In this document: in pieces, positions 1-5,768 of the stretch
Numbering within the stretch: the stretch's first letter is position 1
Layout of the letters: each line of letters opens with the position of its first letter
NCBI GenBank assembly: GCA_903970295.1
Contig: CAJCHQ010000224.1
Coordinates: 1 to 6,051, forward strand
Origin: Bryobacterales bacterium
Lineage (GTDB): Bacteria > Cyanobacteriota > Vampirovibrionia > Obscuribacterales > Obscuribacteraceae
Direction of reading: 5' to 3'
Length of the DNA stretch: 6,051 bases
Notes under the pieces: generated by a model
The model's database searches: none
Seen by the model: the letters and a program-made list of their open reading frames with translations, nothing else
What the model was told of the DNA's origin: nothing
Program-made: the position numbers and the translations under genes

Positions 1-158
1 GCGACGGCGCCGATGAATTGAAAAAGCTCAAGGGCGAGAGCATGTCGGAAGACGAACTCAAACGCCAGGAAGAAGCTCTGCAAAAATTGACTGACAAATA
101 CGTCAAAGAAATTGACAAACATGTCCATGACAAAGAAGTGGAAGTGATGGAAGTCTAG
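1..158 (+). CDS. frr: Ribosome recycling factor, C-terminal end (5' truncated by window)
   Basis: RRF acts in the cytoplasm with EF-G to split the post-termination ribosome so its subunits can be reused. Only the last 51 codons are present, reading in the frame that starts at base 3 and ending with TAG at 156-158. The visible peptide contains [20 protein letters not shown] followed by a charged helix ending KEVEVMEV. This matches the end of the RRF family: an acidic SEDE segment, then QKLTDKY, then the closing long helix of the three-helix bundle with a terminal KE..IMEV-type sequence. The RRF start and hinge domain lie outside the window. The glmS gene follows after 10 nt on the same strand, and its Shine-Dalgarno sequence overlaps this stop codon, so the two probably share a transcript. 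The identification rests on a short but characteristic tail. Confidence 0.9.
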   Translation, partial: DGADELKKLKGESMSEDELKRQEEALQKLTDKYVKEIDKHVHDKEVEVMEV

Positions 159-162
159 GAGG
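157..162 (+). promoter_or_regulatory. Strong Shine-Dalgarno for glmS, overlapping the frr stop
   Basis: AGGAGG lies 6 nt before the ATG at 169 and shares its first two bases with the frr TAG stop. It is the only textbook ribosome binding site in the window. It fixes the glmS start and suggests translational coupling, since ribosomes finishing frr are delivered onto the glmS initiation site. Confidence 0.85.
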
Positions 163-168
163 TTTCAT

Positions 169-2031
169 ATGTGCGGAATCGTCGGCTATCTCGGCACCGC
201 CCTGGCGGCTCCCGTTCTGCTTTCAGAATTGCGTTGTCTGGAATATCGTGGATACGACTCGGCTGGAGTGGCCGTGATCGAAGACGGGCAGCTCGTCGTC
301 ATGAAGGCAGCAGGCAAGCTATCCAATCTGGAATCGCTCCTGACTAAGCAAAAACCGGCAGCCACTGTCGGCATCGGTCATACTCGTTGGGCTACTCATG
401 GAGTGCCCAATGACCTCAATGCTCACCCGCATATGGATTCAACCGGCACAATCGCCGTCGTTCACAACGGCATCATTGAAAATCATGCCGATTTGCGTAA
501 AGAATTGACCGAAGCCGGTTACCACTTCAATTCCGACACCGACACTGAAGTCGCAGCTCACCTGGTTTCGCAAGAGTACTCTAAAGACAAAGATCTTCTG
601 CAAGCGATCTTGAGAGCAGTGCGCCGACTGGAAGGAATATTCGCTCTCGGTATTGTCTGTCAGAAGCATCCTGACACTATTTTCGCCGTCAACCATCATT
701 ATTCGTTGTCGGTTGGTTTGGGTGAAAACGAAAATTTCCTTGCTTCCGACAGCATGGCAGTGCGGCAGTACACAAACAAAATTCTCAAACTCGATATGAG
801 CGAAGTCGCGCAAATTACCGCGACCGGCGTGCGTCTTTTCGATTTCAACGGCAAAGAAGTGAAGCGCAATCCGGTCTCCATGGATGGCAATCCTTTTGTG
901 ATCGACAAAGCCGGTTACAAACACTTCTTGCTCAAAGAAATTCACGAACAGCCTCTGGTTTTACGGCGCACTCTGGGCAAATATCTTTCGCATTCGGGGC
1001 GCTTGAATCTGGTCGCCGATCATAATGGGGACGGACCGTCCTACGGTTTCCATTTGACCGACAACGAAATCAAAGGCATCGATCGCGTTCACATCATTGC
1101 CTGCGGTACGGCGTATCATGCCGGCATGGTTGGCAAATATTTGTTGGAAGAATTGGTTGGCATTCCCTGCGATGTCGAAATCGCCTCTGAGATTCGTGGT
1201 CGTAAAATGCTCGTCAACGAGCGCACTTTGACAGTAGCTGTCAGTCAATCCGGCGAAACTGCAGACACGATTGCCGCTCTCAAAGAAGCAAGAACGCGCG
1301 GTTCGTACACTCTGGGCATCACCAATCGCCCTGATTCGCATCTCGGTCAATTGACATCGAATTTGATCGTCACCGAATGCGGTATCGAAGTTTCTGTGGC
1401 TGCGACCAAGACTTACACCGCTCAGCTCGTGTGTTTCTATCTGCTCGCCATTCACCTGGCCGAAGTGAGAAATGCGATCAGTGCGGAACGGGCTCTGCAG
1501 CTCAAATCTGCTCTTGGCACAATGCCTGCTTTGATGGAACAGATTCTGGCCAAGGAAGAGAAAATTCGTGTCGACTCGCTGAAATACGCCGAAGCGCATG
1601 ACATGGTCTTCATCGGCCGCGGTCTCAATTATCCAACGGCGCTTGAAGGTGCACTCAAGTTGAAAGAGTTGAGCTATATCCATGCTTCAGGCTATGCCGC
1701 CGGCGAACTGAAACACGGACCGATTGCCGTGCTCGATTCTGCAGTACCGGTTGTCACTATCGTCGTTCCCGGTGTGGTTTACGAAAAGACTCTGTCTAAT
1801 GCCCAGGAAGCCCGCGCCCGCAATGCCAAAATGATTGCAGTTGCTGTCGAAGGCGATGAGCAAGTGGCGAAGATGTTTGACACAGTGCTATCGATTCCAG
1901 CTGTCGACGAGCTTTTTAGCCCACTTCTGACAGTCCTGCCGCTGCAGCTCTTGTCTTATTCTATTGCAGATTATCTGGGCAAAGATGTCGATCAACCGCG
2001 CAATCTGGCCAAGTCTGTGACTGTCGAATAA
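169..2031 (+). CDS. glmS: Glutamine--fructose-6-phosphate aminotransferase (isomerizing), glucosamine-6-phosphate synthase
   Basis: This cytoplasmic enzyme converts fructose-6-phosphate and glutamine to glucosamine-6-phosphate and glutamate, the committed step to UDP-GlcNAc for peptidoglycan and other glycans. The 620-residue length is close to the usual 600-610. The start is fixed by AGGAGG and by MCGIVGY, in which Cys2 becomes the N-terminal nucleophile after Met removal. The glutaminase domain (about 2-220) shows RGYDSAG (27-33), HTRWATHG (71-78), HNGIIENH (99-106) and SDTDTE (122-127). The first SIS domain (about 300-435) carries CGTAYHAG (312-319) and the phosphosugar loop SQSGETADT (359-367). 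The second SIS domain carries ALEGALKLKE (491-500) and ELKHGP. By alignment to E. coli GlmS, E500, H516 and K615 match the isomerase residues E488, H504 and K603, and K497 matches the fructose-6-phosphate lysine K485. The C-terminus DVDQPRNLAKSVTVE is the classic closing motif. No catalytic residue is missing. It sits 10 nt after frr, and its stop is 7 nt from the convergent secretin stop. Confidence 0.98.
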   Translation: MCGIVGYLGTALAAPVLLSELRCLEYRGYDSAGVAVIEDGQLVVMKAAGKLSNLESLLTKQKPAATVGIGHTRWATHGVPNDLNAHPHMDSTGTIAVVHNGIIENHADLRKELTEAGYHFNSDTDTEVAAHLVSQEYSKDKDLLQAILRAVRRLEGIFALGIVCQKHPDTIFAVNHHYSLSVGLGENENFLASDSMAVRQYTNKILKLDMSEVAQITATGVRLFDFNGKEVKRNPVSMDGNPFVIDKAGYKHFLLKEIHEQPLVLRRTLGKYLSHSGRLNLVADHNGDGPSYGFHLTDNEIKGIDRVHIIACGTAYHAGMVGKYLLEELVGIPCDVEIASEIRGRKMLVNERTLTVAVSQSGETADTIAALKEARTRGSYTLGITNRPDSHLGQLTSNLIVTECGIEVSVAATKTYTAQLVCFYLLAIHLAEVRNAISAERALQLKSALGTMPALMEQILAKEEKIRVDSLKYAEAHDMVFIGRGLNYPTALEGALKLKELSYIHASGYAAGELKHGPIAVLDSAVPVVTIVVPGVVYEKTLSNAQEARARNAKMIAVAVEGDEQVAKMFDTVLSIPAVDELFSPLLTVLPLQLLSYSIADYLGKDVDQPRNLAKSVTVE

Positions 2032-2038
2032 AGGCTGC

Positions 2039-4285
2039 CTACATTGTCGGGCTGGGCATAGTTTCGGTCACTGCTTGCGGATCTTCTTCGACTATTTTGG
2101 GCGTGATCAAAAGCATCAACTCGGTGCGATTGCGCCCTTTCAATGTGTTACGAGCAAGCGCTCCTAACACCGGCATTTCCGAGACGTAGGGAATTTTGGC
2201 AATCTGGGCCGCTTCTTGCTCTTGAAAGAGTCCTCCTAAAACCAGCGACTGCCCGTCTTTTACTCTGACTTCTTGAGAGAGAATGTCGCGGATGCTGAGC
2301 AAAGTAACGACCGTAGGGCTGGCACCCGATCCGAATACTAACGGCGAGCCAACCGGCGATGAGACTTGAGGGCGCAAGCGCATAATCACGAAGCCGTCTT
2401 GCGTGATTCTCGGCAAGACGTTCAAAAAGACCCCGGCTTTAGTCAATTCGACGTTAGTCGTGACCACACCTAAGCTGACTGTAGATGTGACTTTGTGTAC
2501 GACTTCCTGAGCGATCGTCACCAATGCTTCGGTGTTATCGACGACGACTATGCTGGGATTGGCGATTACTTTCGCTTTGTTGGTTTGCAGAAGCAAGTTC
2601 AGGTTGACTGACAGAGCGGCAGGCACGGTGCCGATATTTGGTTTGCCGCCGGCTGATGATCCCAGAGTGAGGAAATTGAAGCCGCTTTGGGACTGAGGCG
2701 CTGCCTGCAAACCAGCAATAGATGTGGCTGTAGGATTGACAAAACCGACCAAACCGTTGCCGATACCGCCCAGGTTATTGACAAGCGGTGCCGCCTGATT
2801 GCCCAGGAGCGTGCCTGAAGCACCTTGTCCTTGCAAGGCTAAATTAGCTCCCAATTGCCGTATGCCTTGATTGCTCAACTCGATCAACGAGGTCTGGATA
2901 TGAACTTGTTTCGGCCTGCGATCGAGTAGCCTGATCGATTCTTCGGCCAGAGCGATTTCTTCGACTGTGCCGACAACCACAACCTGACGATTTCGCACAT
3001 CAGGAATGACGATTGTGCCACCACCATTTTGATCGACGATATAGTCGGTATTTACTTCTTGATAGGCACGCACCTGTTGTGAGCCCGGATCGAGAGCGGC
3101 GTTGTTGAAGCCCACACCTTCTTGTGTCTGGCTGCGGCTCGATCCTCTGACTGTGCGCGGGTTATCCGGACGGCTAACCTGCTGATTCTCACTTTCGCTC
3201 ACGTCTTTGTCGCCGCCCGAACTGCGGCTGCGTGTCGTTTCACTTTGCTTTCCGGCTGGACCTTCTTGCCCGCCACCATTTTCTTTGCTGGTTTCTGATT
3301 CGTCAGCGTTGTCTGAGCTGTTGCGAGTGCTCAGTCTTTTAGTGAAATCGGGGACGACACCTTTATTGAAAACTGAGGCGTTGAGAATCATAGCCACGTC
3401 ATAAGGATGAGCGTAACTGAGCTTGAAAGCCTTGGCTGTCGAGCGATTGAGACCCAGCTGCACCATTGCTTGAGCAGTGGCGACCACGACCGTATTGTTA
3501 TCGAGCACACGACTCTGCAAACCGGCGGCTGCTAAAACTGTATCCATTGCTTCGTTGAGAGTGACGTCGCGCAGTTCGCCCGTGACTTTGCCTTGCACTG
3601 ATTTGTCAAGAATAATGTTGAGGTTGCCGCGTCTGGCGATTTCTGCCACCACTTCTCGAATCGGTGTTTCTCTAAAGCTCAAGTTGTGAATCAGTTCTTC
3701 GCGGACGAAAATCTTGAAGGGCTTGCGGATTTTGACAGTGCCGACGGTCAGGGGAATACCGTTGCGGCGATTGGGATCGGGCGCGCCAACCCATTGGGCG
3801 ACAGACTTTTTGCGGTCCTCTTCGGTTTGTGCAGAAGCAGGCTGGTTGCTCTGATTGGCACCACTAACAACTAGATTGCCGTGCGATTTATCGGAGGTGC
3901 CCCCGGTATGGGCGAGGCTGGGCGGCATGTCGTCGGTGGGGTCTGCACTCGAGGCGGAGGCCGCACTGGTATCGGCGGCGGTGCTGCTCGGTGCAGGTCT
4001 CAACTCGCCGGGGCTGTAAGTTTTCTGTTTGCTGTTGACATATGATGGCGTCACGAGTAAGGGAGCGTTGCCGTCATCACTGCCCGCATTCGTAAAGGTC
4101 AATTTTGGAGGCACGAGACCGGTAATATGCGATTGAGCATTCTGACCGGCGCTAGCATTGTTCGTTGATCCTGGCATTGATCCTGGCATTGATCCTTGCG
4201 CTCTCACGGCAAGTGGCTGCAGGAAAAGCGCTGACACCAGACTTAGTATTAAATTCGACCGGAGTATTTGGCTCTCAGATTTCAT
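2039..4285 (-). CDS. PilQ/GspD-like outer-membrane secretin with low-complexity insertions
   Basis: Secretins form large outer-membrane rings through which pili (PilQ, RcpA) or folded proteins (GspD) pass. From ATG at 4285 the product has 748 residues: a signal peptide (1-29, hydrophobic ILSLVSALFL, cleavage after VRA); a low-complexity Ser/Ala/Gly/Pro/Gln linker (about 30-180); an STN/N0 domain (about 196-269) with LSFRETPIREVVAEIARRGN and VQGKVTGELRDVTLNEAM; an N1 domain starting at AKAFKLSYAHPYDVAMILN (about 284-302), split by a polar insert (about 310-404), and resuming with TIVIPDVRNRQVVVVGT; and the secretin barrel domain (about 458-734) with VIANPSIVVVDN, LNVLPRITQDGFVIMRLRPQ, VRVKDGQSLVLGGLF, PVLGALARN and RTELMLLITPKIV. 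No AMIN domain is seen, unlike many PilQ proteins. An in-frame TTG at 4309 would add 8 residues (756 aa); neither start has a well-spaced Shine-Dalgarno. ATG was chosen because it gives a normal signal peptide. The TPR gene lies upstream on the same strand. The family is certain; pilus versus type II use is not. Confidence 0.93.
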   Translation of the reverse strand: MKSESQILRSNLILSLVSALFLQPLAVRAQGSMPGSMPGSTNNASAGQNAQSHITGLVPPKLTFTNAGSDDGNAPLLVTPSYVNSKQKTYSPGELRPAPSSTAADTSAASASSADPTDDMPPSLAHTGGTSDKSHGNLVVSGANQSNQPASAQTEEDRKKSVAQWVGAPDPNRRNGIPLTVGTVKIRKPFKIFVREELIHNLSFRETPIREVVAEIARRGNLNIILDKSVQGKVTGELRDVTLNEAMDTVLAAAGLQSRVLDNNTVVVATAQAMVQLGLNRSTAKAFKLSYAHPYDVAMILNASVFNKGVVPDFTKRLSTRNSSDNADESETSKENGGGQEGPAGKQSETTRSRSSGGDKDVSESENQQVSRPDNPRTVRGSSRSQTQEGVGFNNAALDPGSQQVRAYQEVNTDYIVDQNGGGTIVIPDVRNRQVVVVGTVEEIALAEESIRLLDRRPKQVHIQTSLIELSNQGIRQLGANLALQGQGASGTLLGNQAAPLVNNLGGIGNGLVGFVNPTATSIAGLQAAPQSQSGFNFLTLGSSAGGKPNIGTVPAALSVNLNLLLQTNKAKVIANPSIVVVDNTEALVTIAQEVVHKVTSTVSLGVVTTNVELTKAGVFLNVLPRITQDGFVIMRLRPQVSSPVGSPLVFGSGASPTVVTLLSIRDILSQEVRVKDGQSLVLGGLFQEQEAAQIAKIPYVSEMPVLGALARNTLKGRNRTELMLLITPKIVEEDPQAVTETMPSPTM
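4165..4196. repeat. 12-bp tandem repeat, about 2.7 copies, inside the secretin gene
   Basis: The unit TTGATCCTGGCA occurs twice exactly and then partially (TTGATCCT). On the coding strand it encodes Gly-Ser-Met-Pro repeats (GSMPGSMPGS) immediately after the signal peptide cleavage site. The unit is a multiple of three, so changes in copy number would lengthen or shorten the linker by four residues without a frameshift. Confidence 0.9.
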
Positions 4286-4327
4286 TCGTGATCGAGGCTT
4301 TCGGCGCAAGCATTTCTCAGAACAGGG

Positions 4328-4333
4328 CTCCTT
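4328..4333 (-). promoter_or_regulatory. AAGGAG Shine-Dalgarno-like sequence, poorly spaced for the secretin
   Basis: AAGGAG on the minus strand lies 14 nt before an out-of-frame ATG at 4313, 18 nt before the in-frame TTG at 4309 and 42 nt before the in-frame ATG at 4285. The first two distances are longer than the usual 5-10 nt and the third is far too long, so it does not decide the start cleanly. Confidence 0.3.
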
Positions 4334-4336
4334 GTA

Positions 4337-4364
4337 ATTCTACAGTGCCCTTGACGAAATGCAA
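4337..4364 (-). promoter_or_regulatory. Possible sigma-70-type promoter for the secretin gene
   Basis: On the minus strand TAGAAT (4342-4337) matches the -10 consensus at five of six bases. It is preceded after 16 nt by TTGCAT (4364-4359), a poor -35 that matches only TTG. Transcription would begin near 4330, giving a leader of about 45 nt to the ATG at 4285. The tandem palindromes would then be centred near -53 and -75, a typical activator position. The poor -35 would fit an activated promoter, but this is inference from two short hexamers. Confidence 0.3.
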
Positions 4365-4375
4365 ACGAGATGAGT

Positions 4376-4413
4376 GCACCATATATGGTTTGCGCTAGCA
4401 CCGGATATGGTTT
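4376..4413. repeat. Tandem pair of 16-bp palindromic elements, candidate operator
   Basis: GCACCATATATGGTTT (4376-4391) and GCACCGGATATGGTTT (4398-4413) differ at only two adjacent positions, are separated by 6 bp and have a 22-bp period, about two helical turns. The core of the first copy, ACCATATATGGT (4378-4389), is a perfect 12-bp palindrome. The second, ACCGGATATGGT (4400-4411), keeps the ACC...GGT arms and is imperfect. The pair lies between the TPR and secretin genes, and its second copy runs into the TPR stop codon (TAA, 4414-4412). This arrangement is typical of two dimeric-regulator sites on one face of DNA. No regulator can be named. Confidence 0.55.
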
Positions 4414-5638
4414 ATATCTTTTTTCTGCCAGTCAGGCCGTTGATGGCTATTTCCAGATTATTTCGCGCTTCGCTGAGGTGCGGATTCAGTCTCAACGCCA
4501 GACGAAATTCAGTTACAGCCGAAAGCATGTCGCCTCGGCCGTATAATGCATATCCGAGATCGTTACGAGCTTGTGCGCTCAGAGGATCCAAACCGACTGC
4601 TTGTTTGAATTCGTCCACCGCACCGAGGCGATCACCTTTGGCATAAAGCGCTCGACCAAGCGCAATGTGACTTTCAGCTGAAGTTGGATTGAGTAGTACG
4701 GCTTGTCTGGCCGTGCGCAAAGAGGCATGAGTTTCGCCGGCTAAAACCAGCGCCTTGGTCAAGGCTACGTGCGCTTGAGCCGAGCCTGGCTCGAGAGAAA
4801 CGGCGCGGCGCGCGGCTTTAATCGCACCGACTGAGTCATGCATGAGCAAAAGTGCTTCCGCTAAACCAGAATACGCCTGAGCGCTGGCCTTTGCACTAAT
4901 TGCTCGTCTGAACTCATTGATACCGGCCGAAACTTCGCCATGATTGACCAGGCTCTCGGCATAGAGAAGGTGACTGTCTGCTGCATCTGGTGCCAATTCG
5001 AGCGCCCGCCGATATTCACTGGTGGAAGCTTCGCGATCGCCGACCTCATCTAAAATACGGGCCAGGAATGCATGACTGACGTAGTCATTCGATCTCAATC
5101 CGATCGCCCGTTTCAACTCTGTTGCCGCACCTTCCAGATCGCCGACCAAGTATAAATAAGCTGCCAGTCTCGCTCGCAAAGTCGGATCTTGTGGCTTGAG
5201 CGAGACCTTCCGTCGGTAGTTCAAAATCTGGTCGCCGGCAGCACGCAGATCCATATTCGAACGATCTTGATTGACCAGGGCGACCAACGAATCGACGTCT
5301 ACGCCTGTATCGTCGGCGACGAACTTGCCTTCTTTTGTTTCAGTTTTTCTGGTCGGCAAAGGAATTTTGGCCGCCGCCGGAATCGACCAACCGCCTTTTT
5401 CATACAGCCTCTCGGTGTCGATCGCCGCGTCTGACGTCGATTCTTTCGCCGCAGTCGCTGAGCCTGGCTTGTTTGATTTTTGCCCGCTGGTTTGGGTTTG
5501 ACCAGCCGCCAAAAATTGTTCGCGAGCGGTTTTTGTCTGCCAGGCTTGGCCGGGCTCAGCCATAAATATGCAAAGCACAAAGCCGCCTGTGGCGAGGCTT
5601 GAATATTTGGCGAGCGTCGGCGCGATGGGGAGCTTCAT
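4412..5638 (-). CDS. Exported TPR-repeat protein, partner gene of the secretin
   Basis: From ATG at 5638 this is a 408-residue protein with a signal peptide (about 1-32: MKLPIAPTLAK, hydrophobic TGGFVLCIFMA, cleavage after GQA), a polar Gln/Thr/Ser/Lys-rich linker (about 33-150), then about seven consecutive 34-residue tetratricopeptide repeats (151-387) and a closing helix (388-403). The repeats show the canonical pattern, for example SAQARNDLGYALYGRGDMLSAVTEF, with Gly/Ala at position 8, Ala at 20 and a Pro near 32. TPR stacks bind other proteins; here the likely site is the periplasm. There is no lipobox cysteine after the signal peptide, so it is not an obvious PilF/PilW or TadD-type lipoprotein, although a TPR protein beside a secretin recalls those systems. 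A GTG at 5665 would add 9 residues and has AGAGG 12 nt before it; the ATG has no ribosome binding site. ATG was chosen for the signal peptide. The exact role is unknown. Confidence 0.87.
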   Translation of the reverse strand: MKLPIAPTLAKYSSLATGGFVLCIFMAEPGQAWQTKTAREQFLAAGQTQTSGQKSNKPGSATAAKESTSDAAIDTERLYEKGGWSIPAAAKIPLPTRKTETKEGKFVADDTGVDVDSLVALVNQDRSNMDLRAAGDQILNYRRKVSLKPQDPTLRARLAAYLYLVGDLEGAATELKRAIGLRSNDYVSHAFLARILDEVGDREASTSEYRRALELAPDAADSHLLYAESLVNHGEVSAGINEFRRAISAKASAQAYSGLAEALLLMHDSVGAIKAARRAVSLEPGSAQAHVALTKALVLAGETHASLRTARQAVLLNPTSAESHIALGRALYAKGDRLGAVDEFKQAVGLDPLSAQARNDLGYALYGRGDMLSAVTEFRLALRLNPHLSEARNNLEIAINGLTGRKKI

Positions 5639-5665
5639 GTGATTACTGTGAATGGTATCAGGCAC

Positions 5666-5768
5666 TGACTATTGGCGCCTCTGTCCGGTCTCATTTTATT
5701 GAGGTCCCGTCACCAACGCCTCGCCGTTTCTGGCTTCCTCGCCAATTTGCGCCATAATATCAAGCGTT
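5666..5768. promoter_or_regulatory. Divergent intergenic region between the TPR gene and hemW
   Basis: About 103 nt (130 if the TPR gene starts at ATG 5638) must hold both promoters. For hemW, CATAAT (5753-5758, plus strand) matches the -10 consensus at five of six bases, with no convincing -35. It lies so near the ATG at 5769 that the mRNA would be nearly leaderless, in keeping with the lack of a Shine-Dalgarno. For the TPR gene, TAAAAT (5698-5693, minus strand) is a -10-like hexamer, also without a good -35. I see no terminator hairpin with a U tract. Confidence 0.35.

Noticed and set aside
159..168. A glmS ribozyme or other riboswitch before glmS
   Set aside because: Only 10 nt separate the frr stop from the glmS ATG and they are occupied by the ribosome binding site; there is no room for the ribozyme fold, and the upstream bases code for RRF.
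961..1683. 240-codon open frame antisense to glmS
   Set aside because: The opposite strand encodes a fully conserved GlmS here. The antisense protein has no recognisable domain or ribosome binding site and is explained by codon bias; the 168-codon one at 439-945 is the same case.
4374..4646. 90-codon plus-strand frame over the end of the TPR gene
   Set aside because: It lies antisense to the last TPR repeats, shows no recognisable motif, and begins inside the palindromic element.
4430..5188. DNA-level repeat array in the TPR gene
   Set aside because: The periodicity is 34 residues at protein level with diverged nucleotide sequence; it is a normal TPR stack, not a recent tandem duplication or a CRISPR-like array.
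5671..5746. Inverted repeat ATTGGCG (5671-5677) / CGCCAAT (5740-5746) in the divergent intergenic region
   Set aside because: Only 7 bp with a 62-nt separation; expected by chance in this amount of sequence and not part of a terminator or a clear operator.
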